In this document: positions 50,139 to 59,628 of the stretch, piece by piece | How positions within the stretch are numbered: the stretch's first letter is position 1 | Layout: each line of letters starts with the position of its first letter | Origin: Cupriavidus malaysiensis | Lineage (GTDB): Bacteria > Pseudomonadota > Gammaproteobacteria > Burkholderiales > Burkholderiaceae | Reading direction: 5' to 3' | DNA length: 64,000 nucleotides | Assembly: GCF_001854325.1 (NCBI RefSeq) | Contig: NZ_CP017755.1 | Location: 1,984,001-2,048,000 of the forward strand | Translations under genes and position numbers: made by a program | The notes under the pieces: model-generated | Database searches by the model: none | What the model was told of the DNA's origin: nothing | The model's input: the letters and a program-made list of their open reading frames with translations, nothing else

Positions 50139-50831
50139 ATGAACGAACTGCTGCCCGCCATCGAACTCGAGACCGCGCCCGCGCCGGCGTTCACCGTCAT
50201 CTGGCTGCACGGCCTCGGTGCCGACGGCAGCGACTTCGTGCCGGTGGTGCCGGAGCTCGGCCTGCCCGCGGCGCCAGGCGTGCGCTTCGTCTTTCCGCAT
50301 GCGCCCGCCATGCCGGTCACGTGCAACGGCGGTTACGTGATGCCTGCCTGGTATGACATCTACACCCTGGACAACGCGCGCCGCCATGCCGATGAAGACG
50401 GCATTGCCGCCTCCTGCGAGGCGGTGCGTGCGCTGATCGCCAGGGAGAACGCGCGCGGCGTGCCCTGTGCGCGCATCGTGCTGGCAGGCTTCTCGCAAGG
50501 CGGCGCGATCGCCTATACGGCCGGCCTGACGCATCCGGAGCCGCTCGCCGGCATCATCGCGCTGTCCACCTACCTGCCGGCACCGGCCCTGGTGGACGCC
50601 GGCATGCGGGCGGACAACCTGGCCACGCCGATCTTCGCCGCGCATGGCAGCGAGGACGACATCGTGGCGCCGGCGCTGGGCGAGCAGGCACGCGACGCGC
50701 TGCGCGAGCGCGGCTGCCAGGTGGCCTGGCATACCTACCCGATGCCGCATTCGGTGTGCCTGGAAGAGCTGCGGGACATCGGCGCCTGGCTGCGTGCACG
50801 GCTGGCCGCGGCGCCGGCCGGCGAGCCCTGA
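50139..50831 (+). CDS. Carboxylesterase/phospholipase family alpha/beta hydrolase
   Basis: This 230-residue protein matches the acyl-protein-thioesterase/EstB family: FTVIWLHGLGADGSDFVPVV, RFVFPHAPAMPVTCNGGYVM, MPAWYDIYTLD, the nucleophile IVLAGFSQGGAIAYTAGL, FAAHGSEDDIVAPALGEQAR with the Asp, and YPMPHSVCLEELRDIGAWLR with the His. Length and motif spacing are standard. It acts on short acyl esters in the cytoplasm. The start follows CCCAGGAACAGGCC. Confidence 0.93.
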   Translation: MNELLPAIELETAPAPAFTVIWLHGLGADGSDFVPVVPELGLPAAPGVRFVFPHAPAMPVTCNGGYVMPAWYDIYTLDNARRHADEDGIAASCEAVRALIARENARGVPCARIVLAGFSQGGAIAYTAGLTHPEPLAGIIALSTYLPAPALVDAGMRADNLATPIFAAHGSEDDIVAPALGEQARDALRERGCQVAWHTYPMPHSVCLEELRDIGAWLRARLAAAPAGEP

Positions 50832-50902
50832 GCGGGACCTGAGCGAGCCCGATCGAGCCGGCCATATGGTAGTCTCGCGTCCTTCCTGAATTCCGCCACC
50901 CC

Positions 50903-51280
50903 GTGCACGGCATGAAGCCCGCCCCGATCGTCCGACTCGATTTCAATACCCGCAAGGCCCTGCTGTTCGCGCTGACCGCCGAGCGGCTGTCCGCCTACTA
51001 CGAGCACCGCACCTGGCTGACCGAGGCCCAGGGCGCGACGCTGGCCGCGCAATGGCTGTCGCGCTCCAAGCTGCAGCTCGCGCTGGCTGAGCGCCGCCTG
51101 CTGTCCGAGCTGAGCGACGAGTTCGCGCGCCAGCTCGCCGGCACGCTGTCGCGCGAGGCTGGGCTCTATGCCTCGCACGAGATGATGGAAGCGCTCGACC
51201 CCAACTACCAGTCGGCCTTCGCCCACGACCTGCTCGACGAGTGCGCGCGCCTGCTGCGCGAGCGCGGCGTGGAAGAGTAA
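50903..51280 (+). CDS. Conserved hypothetical protein (125 residues)
   Basis: The protein is helical throughout, with LDFNTRKALLFALTAERLSA, YEHRTWLTEAQGATLAAQWL and FAHDLLDECARLLRERGVEE. It has no signal peptide. It starts at GTG 50903, or at ATG 50912 three codons later. It is not recognised by me. It lies about 70 bases after the esterase on the same strand. Confidence 0.6.
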   Translation: MHGMKPAPIVRLDFNTRKALLFALTAERLSAYYEHRTWLTEAQGATLAAQWLSRSKLQLALAERRLLSELSDEFARQLAGTLSREAGLYASHEMMEALDPNYQSAFAHDLLDECARLLRERGVEE

Positions 51281-51349
51281 GGCAACGGTAAGGCAACGGC
51301 GGCGCACGGCAAGCGGCGCAGCGGCGCCTGCGCGCGCCGCAGTGCAGGC

Positions 51350-52771
51350 TCAGCGGCCTGTGGTGCGCGCGGCGCCGCGGCCCCCGCGGCCCCCGCGGCC
51401 CTTCTCCAGCTCGGCCATGTCGAGGCGCCGGAACACCGCGGCCGAGGCCAGTGTGATCAGCCCCACGGTGAGGAAGGCCAGCCGGTAGGCACCGCCGCCC
51501 ATGCCGGCGTGAGTGGTGAACAAGCTCACCAGCCCGCCGCCGATGGTCACACCCAGTCCGATCGCCAGCATCTGCACCATCGAGAAGAGGGAATTGCCGC
51601 TGCCGGCGTCTTCCCGGCTCAGGCCCTTCAGCGTAACGCTGTTCATGGCCGCGAACTGCATCGAGTTGGTGGCGCCGAACAGCGCCAGCTGCGCCGCCGC
51701 GAGCGCCATCGGCCAGCCCGGCGCGATCGCCGCGAAGGAGGCGATCGACGCGCCCACCAGCACGGTGTTCACCAGCAGGAAGGTGCCATAGCCGTAGCGG
51801 TTGACCAGCGGCACGATCCAGCGCTTGGCGAGGGCGCCGGCCAGCGCCGCCGGCAGCAGCATCATGCCGGAGTGCAGCGGCGAGTAACCGAGCTGAAGCT
51901 GCAGCAGCAGCGGCAGCAGGAACGGCACCGCGCCCGAGCCGATGCGGCACACCAGGTTGCCGGCCAGGCCAACGCTGAAGTTCGGCTCGCGGAACAGCGC
52001 CAGGCGGAACAGCGGCGCGCGGCTGCGGCGCGCATGGGGGATATAGAGCAACGCCGACAGCAGGCTGGTGGCGAACAGCGCGCCGCTCCACAACGCGTGG
52101 GCCGCGCCGCCACCGCCGCCCGGTGCGTCCAGCGCGAGCGAGAAGGCCACCATGCACAGCGACAGCAGCCCGCAGCCCAGCCAGTCGAAGGGCGGCGCCT
52201 GCAGGCCGCGGTCGGCCGGCAGGTAGCGCAGCACGGCCGCCAGCCCCAGCACGCCGATCGGCACGTTGATGAGGAAGATCCAGTGCCACGACACGCTCTG
52301 CACCAGCCACCCGCCCAGCATCGGCCCGAAGATCGGGCCCACCTGGCCCGCCACCGAGACGAAGGCCAGCGCGGCGATGTACTGCTCGCTGGAGACATTG
52401 CGCAGGATGGCCAGGCGCCCGATCGGCAGCAGCATCGAGCCGCCCAGGCCCTGCACGACGCGGGCCGCCACCAGTTGCGGCAGCGTGTGGGCGCCGGCGC
52501 AGAAGAGCGAGCCCAGCACGAAGATGAGAATCGCGGCGAAGTAGACGCGGCGGGTGCCGAAGCGGTCGGCCAGCCAGCCCGAGGCAGGCGTCAGCATGGC
52601 CATGGTCAGTGTGTAGGCAACCACCACCGGTTGCAGCGCCAGCGGGGTCTCGTCGAGGCTGCGCGCCATCGAGGGCAGCGCGGTGTTGACGATGGTGGTG
52701 TCGAGCGTCTGCATGAAGAAGCCGGCGGCGACGATCCACAACATCGGCATGCGGGGGGAATCCTGGGTCAT
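51350..52771 (-). CDS. DHA2-type MFS multidrug transporter
   Basis: This 473-residue protein resembles EmrB/QacA transporters with about 14 transmembrane helices. It begins MLWIVAAGFFMQTLDTTIVN and has motif ALPSMARSLDETPLALQPVV, the MFS loop SGWLADRFGTRRVYFAAILI, and motif C GQVGPIFGPMLGGWLVQSV. Such pumps export drugs or organic acids using proton motive force. The last 40 residues are Gly/Arg-rich (ELEKGRGGRGGRGAAR). It is divergent from a LysR gene which probably controls it. Confidence 0.92.
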   Translation of the reverse strand: MTQDSPRMPMLWIVAAGFFMQTLDTTIVNTALPSMARSLDETPLALQPVVVAYTLTMAMLTPASGWLADRFGTRRVYFAAILIFVLGSLFCAGAHTLPQLVAARVVQGLGGSMLLPIGRLAILRNVSSEQYIAALAFVSVAGQVGPIFGPMLGGWLVQSVSWHWIFLINVPIGVLGLAAVLRYLPADRGLQAPPFDWLGCGLLSLCMVAFSLALDAPGGGGGAAHALWSGALFATSLLSALLYIPHARRSRAPLFRLALFREPNFSVGLAGNLVCRIGSGAVPFLLPLLLQLQLGYSPLHSGMMLLPAALAGALAKRWIVPLVNRYGYGTFLLVNTVLVGASIASFAAIAPGWPMALAAAQLALFGATNSMQFAAMNSVTLKGLSREDAGSGNSLFSMVQMLAIGLGVTIGGGLVSLFTTHAGMGGGAYRLAFLTVGLITLASAAVFRRLDMAELEKGRGGRGGRGAARTTGR

Positions 52772-52867
52772 TGTCCTTCTCGGTAGTGCCGCATGCCGCA
52801 CGCCGTGGCACGCCGGGACTGCTGGCATGTTAATCAGCCGCGCACCGATCGTGAACCCCGCTGGCGT

Positions 52868-52900
52868 CATTGACTGCCATCGGATTTGCCGATGACAATG
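52868..52900. promoter_or_regulatory. LysR operator between transporter and regulator
   Basis: CATCGG-ATTTG-CCGATG (52878-52894) is a perfect inverted repeat, and CATTG (52868-52872) and CAATG (52896-52900) form outer arms around it. It sits directly before the LysR start codon in the 133-base divergent region, the usual place of an autoregulatory LysR site. Confidence 0.5.
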
Positions 52901-52904
52901 GCGC

Positions 52905-53765
52905 ATGCTCAATCCGGTCTGGATCCAAACCTTCGCCACCGTGGCCGCGGCCCGCAGCTTTACCGACGCCGGCCGCCAGCTCGGCCTGTCGCAGTCCTCC
53001 GTCAGCGAACACATCCGCCGCCTGGAGGAAAACGTCGGTCGCCGGCTGTTCGTGCGCGACACCCATTCGCTGGCCATGACGCCCGACGGCGAGGCCCTGC
53101 TGGTCCACGCACGGCTGATCCTGCAGGCGCTGGCGCGCGCCGAATCGCAGTTCAGCGCGCCGCGCCTGCAGGGGCGCGTGCGCCTGGGCACCTCCGACGA
53201 TCTCGCCCAGGGCCCCCTGCCCAAGGTGCTGGCGGCCTTCCGCAACTCGCACCCGGACGTGGAGCTGGAGATCACCATCGGCATGACGGGCAAGCTGTAC
53301 GAACTGATGGATGCCGGCACGCTCGACCTGATGATCGGCAAGCGCCGCGACGGCGAGCGCCGCGGCGTGCCGCTGTTCCACGGCGCGCTGGAATGGCTGG
53401 CGGTGCCGGGCACGGTGGCCGACCTGAGCCGCCCGCTGCCGCTGATCCTGGTGAATGAACCGAGCGTCACCCGCGCCGTCGTGCTCGACACCCTCGCCAA
53501 GGCGGGCGTACAGTGGCGCATCGTGTGCAGCAGCAGCAGCCATTCCGGCTGCGTGGCCGCCGCACGCGGCGGCCTGGGCCTGACGGTGCGCGCGCGCGAC
53601 CTGGCCGGGCGCGGCCTGGTGCCGCCGGTCAATGCCGACAGCCTGCCGGCGCTGCCCCAGGTCGAGTTCATCTCGCTGGCGGCGCGGCGCCTCAGCCGCC
53701 CCGCCGAGACGCTGCTGCGCCTGCTGCAGAAGAGCGACCTGCGCGGTTCGCGGCTGGACGACTGA
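52905..53765 (+). CDS. LysR family transcriptional regulator
   Basis: This 286-residue protein has the LysR DNA-binding domain (VWIQTFATVAAARSFTDAGR, QLGLSQSSVSEHIRRLEENV) and a normal effector domain (VRLGTSDDLAQGPLPKVLAA). The effector region reads SSSSHSGCVAAARGGLGLTV near the ligand pocket. It is divergent from the DHA2 transporter; regulation of that pump is the obvious hypothesis. Confidence 0.91.
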   Translation: MLNPVWIQTFATVAAARSFTDAGRQLGLSQSSVSEHIRRLEENVGRRLFVRDTHSLAMTPDGEALLVHARLILQALARAESQFSAPRLQGRVRLGTSDDLAQGPLPKVLAAFRNSHPDVELEITIGMTGKLYELMDAGTLDLMIGKRRDGERRGVPLFHGALEWLAVPGTVADLSRPLPLILVNEPSVTRAVVLDTLAKAGVQWRIVCSSSSHSGCVAAARGGLGLTVRARDLAGRGLVPPVNADSLPALPQVEFISLAARRLSRPAETLLRLLQKSDLRGSRLDD

Positions 53766-54058
53766 GGCCGGCCGCCCTCCGCCCGTGCCGGCAACGGCAC
53801 CGGCCGCGCCGGCCTGCCGGTCCCTCCCCCGTCCAAACGGTTGAGGTCATCCAAAAGCATGTCACCCGATTTACCGCGCCGCCTCCAACCTCCGGCCACT
53901 GTCCCCGTGCCCACACATATCGCTTAATGGACCTATACAAGGCCGCCCGCTACGTGGCGACCCGCACAGACGGGCAGCCGCTGTCGGTGGCGTCCGCTTG
54001 GTGGCGTCCGCTGCCGATGGCGTCCGCCTTGGTCTTCAGGGGAAACGGGGAGAAGCGC

Positions 54059-54775
54059 ATGTTGGAAACCATCGTCGACCTGTCCGGCAATCAACTGCTG
54101 AAGCGCCTGCCGGAGCGCGAACGTACCGCCCTGCGGCCCTACCTGGAGCCGGTCAACCTGCGCGCCGGACAGCTGCTGAGCGATTCGGGGCAACGCATCC
54201 GCCACGTCTATTTCCCGATCAGCGCCATGATCTCCATGCTCTCGCTGCAGGAATCCGGCAGCACCGTGGAGCTGGCCTCGATCGGGCACGAAGGCCTGGC
54301 CGGCCTGCCCGCGCTGACCGGCGGCGAGACCATGCCCAACCGTACCGAGGTACGCAAGAGCGGCGTGGCGCTGCGCATCGCCGCCGGCGACCTGCGTGCC
54401 CAGTGGCCCATGCTGCCCACCCTGCAGCGCATGACCCTGCTTTACATGCAGGCCCTGCTGACGCAGGTGGCGCAGACCGTGGTCAGCGTGCGCCACCACT
54501 CCCTCACCGAGCAGCTGTGCCGCTGGCTGCTGCTGGCACTGGACCGCGCCGCCGGCAACGAGCTCGACGTGACCCAGCAGACCATCGCCGACATGCTGGG
54601 CGTGCGCCGCGAAGGCGTCACCGAGGCGGTCGGGCGGCTGGTGCAGCTGCACCTGATCGAGCACAGCCGCGGCCATATCACGGTGATCGACCGCGCCGGC
54701 CTGGAGGGCTATTCAGGCGAGTCGTACCGCATCGTCAAGCACGAGTTCGACCGGCTGCTGAGCACGACGGCCTGA
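54059..54775 (+). CDS. Crp/Fnr family transcriptional regulator
   Basis: This 238-residue protein has a cyclic-nucleotide-binding-type beta roll at residues 10-120 (LRPYLEPVNLRAGQLLSDSG, RHVYFPISAMISMLSLQESG, TVELASIGHEGLAGLPALTG). The long central helix is LLYMQALLTQVAQTVVSVRH, and the helix-turn-helix is TIADMLGVRREGVTEAVGRL. The cAMP-binding Arg-Ser and the Fnr cysteines are absent, so the signal is unknown. GGAAACGGGGAGAAGCGC precedes the start. Three copies of TGGCGTCCGC-like sequence lie just upstream at about 53987-54025. Confidence 0.87.
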   Translation: MLETIVDLSGNQLLKRLPERERTALRPYLEPVNLRAGQLLSDSGQRIRHVYFPISAMISMLSLQESGSTVELASIGHEGLAGLPALTGGETMPNRTEVRKSGVALRIAAGDLRAQWPMLPTLQRMTLLYMQALLTQVAQTVVSVRHHSLTEQLCRWLLLALDRAAGNELDVTQQTIADMLGVRREGVTEAVGRLVQLHLIEHSRGHITVIDRAGLEGYSGESYRIVKHEFDRLLSTTA

Positions 54776-54786
54776 GGCAGGCCGCC

Positions 54787-55917
54787 TCACAGTCCTGCCG
54801 AGGGCAAGGCTCGGTAGGCGCCGAACAGGTGATAGGGCGTGGTCGACGGCATGTCGGTGCGCAGCACCTCGCCGGCCGGCCCGAGCACTTCATGCCAGCC
54901 GCCGGCGTGCAGGAACCGCGCCTCGAAGCACCCGGCCCACTCCGCCAGCGTGGCCAGCGAGGCCGTGCTGCCCTCCAGCGCCAGCGCGCGGGCGAACTCC
55001 GTCTGCGCCCAGATGCGCTGGGTGGCGTCCGTCACGCTGCCATCCGCCGCCAGCGCCGCGCCGACGCCCTGGGTGGCGGCATCCACGCCGAAGCGTTGCG
55101 CGAAGGCGAAGGCGCGTCGCAGCGAGGCCTCCAGCGCCGATCCGCCGAACACTGCCGGCGCCATCGCCACCAGCGCAAACCACTCGAACTGGTGCCCCGG
55201 CTCGATGCGGTTGCCGGGCTCGCCCTGCGGCAGCTCGGCCACGCAGCCGTTGCCCGGATCGACGAAGCGCGCCAGCACGGCCTCGCCGATCTCGCGCAGG
55301 CGCTGGCCGTACCAGGCGTCGCCGGCAATGCCATAGGCGGCCAGGTAGGCCTCGGTCAGGTGCATGATGGGGTTCTGCAGCACCGGCGCGCCGCTGTCCC
55401 CATAGCCGGCATCGAGCGCGGAACGGTACAAGCCGGCGCCGTCGGCGAAGCGTGCCTCGATCAGCGCCGTGGTGCGCGCCATCAGCCGCAGTGCCGCCTC
55501 GCTGCCGCTGCGCTTGTGGTACTCGGCGCAGGCGAACACGGCAAAGGCGTAGGTATAGAGGTCGCGCGCCCGCTCCAGCGGCTCGGCGGCCGCGTCGACG
55601 CTGTAGATCCAGCTGCCCTCGCCGTCGCCGAAGCAGGCCTCCAGCGAGGCGAACAAGGCCGCCGCGTGTTCCGCGTCGGCGCTTCCGGGCAGGCCCGCGT
55701 GGGCGAACACATAGAGTTGGCGCGCGCAGGCCATGGCACGGTAGCGCACCGGCGGCAGCGGCGCGCCGCTGCCGCCGTCGAGCGCCTCGTAAGGCAGGCG
55801 CAGGGTGGGGTTCCAGCCGGCGCCGCGCCACAGCGGCAGGATGGTGCCCGTGTAGTGGCGGACCAGGGCGTCGACGCGGGCAGCGAGTCGGGGCGGGACG
55901 GTGGATGAGGCAGGCAT
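54787..55917 (-). CDS. AGE family epimerase/isomerase
   Basis: This 376-residue protein has the alpha-toroid of N-acylglucosamine 2-epimerases and mannose isomerases: YRAMACARQLYVFAHAGLPG, RDLYTYAFAVFACAEYHKRS, NPIMHLTEAYLAAYGIAGDA, EPGHQFEWFALVAMAPA and QTEFARALALEG. The conserved His in PGHQFEW and Arg in the RQLYVF motif are kept. It would interconvert mannose and fructose or epimerise amino sugars. Start at 55917 fits the family. It is convergent with the Crp/Fnr gene. Confidence 0.88.
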   Translation of the reverse strand: MPASSTVPPRLAARVDALVRHYTGTILPLWRGAGWNPTLRLPYEALDGGSGAPLPPVRYRAMACARQLYVFAHAGLPGSADAEHAAALFASLEACFGDGEGSWIYSVDAAAEPLERARDLYTYAFAVFACAEYHKRSGSEAALRLMARTTALIEARFADGAGLYRSALDAGYGDSGAPVLQNPIMHLTEAYLAAYGIAGDAWYGQRLREIGEAVLARFVDPGNGCVAELPQGEPGNRIEPGHQFEWFALVAMAPAVFGGSALEASLRRAFAFAQRFGVDAATQGVGAALAADGSVTDATQRIWAQTEFARALALEGSTASLATLAEWAGCFEARFLHAGGWHEVLGPAGEVLRTDMPSTTPYHLFGAYRALPSAGL

Positions 55918-56145
55918 GCGGCGTGTGATGGACAGGGTGCGGGAGGGCGCAAGCCGGCAAGATACTGGAAATGGCGCGCCGGCGGAAGTCCGCTGGAGCC
56001 CCGCGCGCCCTGAGCCCCCCGGAGGCACCGGACGCAGGCCGCGGCCCGCCGTCGCCTTTCGCCCCGCGCCGCCGCCGTCTACATTGAAGGATGGAAGACA
56101 CTCACACCGTCTGTTCCACCAGGCGTTCCCGCGCGGGAGGCTGCC

Positions 56146-56394
56146 ATGACCCACCACCCCCTGACCCTGACCGACCGGCACCGCACGCTGGTGCTCCACG
56201 TCGTCGAAGACCACCCCGGCTCCTACTGCTGGCGCATCGTCGTGGAAGAGCGAGGCTGCGCCGCCGACTGCGACTCCACCATCGAATCGCCCGCCGCCTA
56301 TCCCTCGCATGCGGAAGCCGAGGCGGCCTGCTGGGCGGCCGGCAACCGGCTGCTGGACGGCATCCGCCTGGCCGGCGAATCACGTGCCCACTGA
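56146..56394 (+). CDS. Small conserved hypothetical protein (82 residues)
   Basis: The product reads MTHHPLTLTDRHRTLVLHVV, YCWRIVVEERGCAADCDSTI, ESPAAYPSHAEAEAACWAAG and ends GESRAH. Short Burkholderiales proteins of this pattern are common and unnamed. Three cysteines in CWRIVVEERGCAADC may be noted. GGGAGGCTGCC lies upstream. No signal peptide. Confidence 0.6.
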   Translation: MTHHPLTLTDRHRTLVLHVVEDHPGSYCWRIVVEERGCAADCDSTIESPAAYPSHAEAEAACWAAGNRLLDGIRLAGESRAH

Positions 56395-56689
56395 AACGCG
56401 CGCCCGGGGGGCTGCGCAGCGACCCGCTTAGCCGCCGCTCAGTCGCCGCCTGGCGCACGCTGCGCCCGGCAACCGCCCCAAGTGGCCGGTTCGGCAGCCC
56501 GTGCGTATTGTTCTTGCACCGCGCCATGGATGCGCTAGGCTGTAAGCCTCAGGGGCGGACGCATGTCTGTGCGCTGCCCCACCTTCCCGCATGGTCCCGT
56601 GTGGGAATTCCGCCGTTCCGACCCACCGCCGGCCCCGTGCCGGCGCAGGCCGCGTCGCCCCGGACGGCTGGCAAACGTGGGAGCGCGCC

Positions 56690-56959
56690 ATGGCCAAGCC
56701 CGTTGTCAGTCCCCAGCGCTTCGTCGAGATGCTCAACGAGCGCCTGAGCAGGCACCCCCTGTACCGGGAGGGCATGCACGTCTACGCCATTCCCCAGCAC
56801 AGCCCGCGCCCGCGCAGCCTGGTCTGCGTCGGCCCGCGCGGCACCGCCGGCGTGTGCGCCACCATCGAGGTCATCGTGCGCGGCGAATGCGACGTCTTTC
56901 CGGACATCGCCCAGGAGTGGGAGCTCAACGGCCCCCGCCCCGGCAGCCTGCCGCACTGA
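56690..56959 (+). CDS. Small conserved hypothetical protein (89 residues)
   Basis: The product begins MAKPVVSPQRFVEMLNERLS and contains YREGMHVYAIPQHSPRPRSL and AGVCATIEVIVRGECDVFPD. It looks like a compact soluble alpha/beta domain. I do not recognise the family. The start has GTGGGAGCGCGCC upstream. A longer frame upstream (to 56591) is less likely to be coding. Confidence 0.55.
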   Translation: MAKPVVSPQRFVEMLNERLSRHPLYREGMHVYAIPQHSPRPRSLVCVGPRGTAGVCATIEVIVRGECDVFPDIAQEWELNGPRPGSLPH

Positions 56960-57040
56960 GCCCACCGCACTGAGCCCACCGCACCGAGCCCCCCTCCAGC
57001 CAGCTTTCCCGTCACCCTTCCCGCCTGTCTCGGCGCCGTC

Positions 57041-57604
57041 TCAAACCCGCTCCAGCGGCCGGTGCGGCAGCGCCGGCAGCATGACTTCGATGGCATCGCC
57101 CGCGCGCACCGCGCCGCCCGCCAGCACCACCGCCATCACCCCTGCCCGGCGCACCAGCCTGCCGTCCGCATCGCGGCCGAGCACCTCCTTGAGCAGGCCG
57201 GGCCGGAACGCTTCGATCTGCGCACAGGGATTGCGCAGGCCGGTCAGCTCCAGCACGGCCTCGGCGCCAAGCCGCAGGCGCGTGCCGACCGGCAGCGCCA
57301 GCAGGTCGAGCCCCGCCGTGGCGACGTTCTCCCCCAGCGCCCCGTGCCCGAGGCCGAAGCCCTGGGCCGACCACTGCGCCAGCAGTTCGTCCGCGATCAA
57401 GTGGACCTGGCGCAGGTTGGGCTGGCTGGGATCGACCGCCACGCGCGAACGATGCTGCACGGTGACGCCGGCGTGCGCGTCCCCCTCCACGCCGAGACCG
57501 GCCAGCAGGCGGATTTCCTGCACCACCTCCTTGCTGAAGCCGTGCACGGCGCTGCGCGCCACCGCGGCCACCCGGGCATCCGGCCCGGCGCCGGCCGCCC
57601 TCAC
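57041..57604 (-). CDS. MOSC-domain protein coupled to phnM
   Basis: This 187-residue protein is a MOSC domain: VVQEIRLLAGLGVEGDAHAG, LRQVHLIADELLAQW, GLGHGALGENVATAGLDLLA, and VLELTGLRNPCAQIEAFRPG with the conserved cysteine. MOSC domains carry or move sulfur or metal (molybdenum cofactor sulfurase, YiiM). The GTG start at 57604 overlaps the phnM stop (GTGA), so the two are co-translated and this is the last gene of the C-P lyase operon. Its role in phosphonate use is not known to me. Confidence 0.87.
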   Translation of the reverse strand: MRAAGAGPDARVAAVARSAVHGFSKEVVQEIRLLAGLGVEGDAHAGVTVQHRSRVAVDPSQPNLRQVHLIADELLAQWSAQGFGLGHGALGENVATAGLDLLALPVGTRLRLGAEAVLELTGLRNPCAQIEAFRPGLLKEVLGRDADGRLVRRAGVMAVVLAGGAVRAGDAIEVMLPALPHRPLERV

Positions 57605-58800
57605 GCAGCCTCCAGCGCCACCTGCGGCCGCACCGGCGCCGCCGCCGCATAGCCGGCCGCGAACACCAGCCGGCCGGCCGACCACGTATGCGTCACCAGC
57701 GGCTGGCCCGCCACCGTCGCCACCGCGACCAGGTCGGCGCGCAGGCCTGGAATCAGGCCACCGCGGTCTCCAAGGCCGCAGGCGCACGCCGGATTGGCGG
57801 TCACCATGGCGAGCGCGCGCCACAGTGGCTGCCCGGCCTGTTGCGCGGCGGCAAAGGCCGAAGGCACCAGCGTCGACGGCTGGTAGTCCGAACACAGGAT
57901 GCTGGCCACGCCGGCGCGGATGGCGTCGATGGCGCGCATCGAGCCGCTCTGGCTCTTGCCGCGCAGTACATTGGGCGCCCCCAGGATGGTCGGCAGCGCC
58001 CGCTCGCACGCGGTACGCGCCGTCTCCAGGTTGATGGGGAACTCGCTCATGCGCACGCCCAGCGCCAGCATGGCCTCGATGCGCTGCGGCGAATCGTCGT
58101 CGTGGCTGGCGGCCGGGATGCCCAGCCGGCCCGCGCGCGCCAGCAGGCGCTCGACGCGCCCGGCCACACCCTCGCGCTCCTTCAGCTTGCGCTCGGCGAC
58201 CTCGCCGGCCGCTTCGCGGCTCATGCCGTGGTTGCCCATCAGGTAGGCCAGGTAGGCTTCCACCGTCTTGAACTGCCCCTGGCCGGGCGAGTGGTCCATC
58301 ACCGAGATCAGGTCGACCACGCCCTCGTCCATCAACTGCTCCAGCGCCGGCACCGCGGCCGCGTCGGTCACCTCGTAGCGGCAGTGCACGCGGTTGTCGA
58401 CCAGGCTGTGCGCGCGGAAGGCGGCCACCCTGCGCACGATGTCGGAGGCCGTCTGGTTGTTGCGCACGCCGGCCTCGTGGCTGGAGAAGGACAACGCATG
58501 GAAGGGTGTGGTGATGCCCGCGGCGGCATTGCGCCGATCCACCTGCGCCACGGCGAAATCGAGCGGGAACAGCACGTTGGCGCGCGGCTCGGCCTCCTTC
58601 TCGATGGCGTCGCAGTGCAGGTCGACCAGGCCGGGCAGCAGGTACTGGCCGTGCAGGTCGACCACCTGCGCGCCGCGCGGCACGGCGGATGGTGCGGGCT
58701 CGATGGCGGCGATACGGCCGTCTTCGATCAACAGGGCGCTGTCGGCCAGTTCCTGGTCCGGCAGCATCAGATGGGCATGCGTCAGGTAGATCGGTGGCAT
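57601..58800 (-). CDS. phnM: Alpha-D-ribose 1-methylphosphonate 5-triphosphate diphosphatase
   Basis: This 399-residue amidohydrolase removes pyrophosphate from 5-triphosphoribosyl 1-phosphonate, the step before C-P bond cleavage. Motifs are YLLPGLVDLHCDAIEKEAEP, ISVMDHSPGQGQFKTVEAYL, PAASHDDDSPQRIEAMLALG, EFPINLETA and SILCSDYQPSTLVPSAFAAA, matching E. coli PhnM throughout. Metal ligands are the His in DLHCD, His in ASHDDD and Asp in CSDYQP. ATG at 58800 was chosen; ATG at 58812 is equally possible. It follows phnL after 34 bases. Confidence 0.95.
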   Translation of the reverse strand: MPPIYLTHAHLMLPDQELADSALLIEDGRIAAIEPAPSAVPRGAQVVDLHGQYLLPGLVDLHCDAIEKEAEPRANVLFPLDFAVAQVDRRNAAAGITTPFHALSFSSHEAGVRNNQTASDIVRRVAAFRAHSLVDNRVHCRYEVTDAAAVPALEQLMDEGVVDLISVMDHSPGQGQFKTVEAYLAYLMGNHGMSREAAGEVAERKLKEREGVAGRVERLLARAGRLGIPAASHDDDSPQRIEAMLALGVRMSEFPINLETARTACERALPTILGAPNVLRGKSQSGSMRAIDAIRAGVASILCSDYQPSTLVPSAFAAAQQAGQPLWRALAMVTANPACACGLGDRGGLIPGLRADLVAVATVAGQPLVTHTWSAGRLVFAAGYAAAAPVRPQVALEAA

Positions 58801-58834
58801 GTTCGGTTCCATGGGCAAAGGGCCGGGCGGCCGC

Positions 58835-59626
58835 TCAGGCGGGCCGGGCGGCGGCGGCGGCGGCGGGCACCATCGTTTCGCCCGTCGCCGGGCGCAGCGG
58901 CAGCAGCCGTGTGGCGACGGCGTCGCGCACCGCCTCGTCGTGGAAGATGCCGACCAGGCAGCGCCCCTCGGCCAGCGTCTCGCGCATCAGTTCCACCACC
59001 ACCGCGCGGTTGTCGGCGTCGAGCGAGGCGGTGGGCTCGTCCAGCAGCAGGATCGGGTGGCCGCCGATGAAGCCGCGCGCGATATTGACGCGCTGCTGCT
59101 CGCCGCCGGAGAAGGTGGCCGGCGGCAGGCTCCACAGGCGGCCCGGCAGGTTCAGCCGCGCCAGCAGTGCCGCCGCGCGCTCGCGCGCGGCCTCCTGCGG
59201 CACGCCGCGCGCGAGCGCCGGCTCGGCCACCACATCCAGCGCCGAGACGCGCGGAATGGCGCGCAGGAACTGGCTGACATAGCCCACTACGTCGCGGCGC
59301 AACTGCAGGATGCGCTGCTCGGGCGCGCTGCTCAGCTCCACCCAGGCCTCGCCGGCGCCGGCCGGGTCGCGCAGGCGGATGCTGCCCTCGGTGGCCAGGT
59401 AGTTGCCATAGAGACAGCGCAGCAGCGTGCTCTTGCCGGTGCCCGAGGGACCGGCAAGCACCACGCACTCGCCACGCGCGGCGTCGAAATCGACCGCGTG
59501 CAGCACCGGCAGCCGCACGCCGCCCTGGTTGTGCAGCGTGAACAGCTTGCCGAGCCCGCGCACCTCGATCATGCGTTCGGTCATGCGCCCGGCCCCGGCC
59601 AGGGGACTCCGTACTTCGTCGTTCAT
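58835..59626 (-). CDS. phnL: C-P lyase system ATP-binding protein PhnL
   Basis: This 263-residue ABC-type ATPase has Walker [19 protein letters not shown], signature [18 protein letters not shown] and Walker [17 protein letters not shown]. PhnL joins the C-P lyase core but is not a transporter; its role in the reaction is still unclear. Upstream of the usual start it has 14 extra residues ([14 protein letters not shown]); an internal ATG at 59584 is an alternative. The start lies 2 bases after the phnK stop. Confidence 0.95.
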   Translation of the reverse strand: MNDEVRSPLAGAGRMTERMIEVRGLGKLFTLHNQGGVRLPVLHAVDFDAARGECVVLAGPSGTGKSTLLRCLYGNYLATEGSIRLRDPAGAGEAWVELSSAPEQRILQLRRDVVGYVSQFLRAIPRVSALDVVAEPALARGVPQEAARERAAALLARLNLPGRLWSLPPATFSGGEQQRVNIARGFIGGHPILLLDEPTASLDADNRAVVVELMRETLAEGRCLVGIFHDEAVRDAVATRLLPLRPATGETMVPAAAAAARPA

Positions 59627-59628
59627 GT

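Noticed and set aside
57041..57604. PhnN or PhnP at the end of the phn operon
   Set aside because: The product has MOSC motifs and neither a P-loop kinase (PhnN) nor a metallo-beta-lactamase HxHxDH motif (PhnP).
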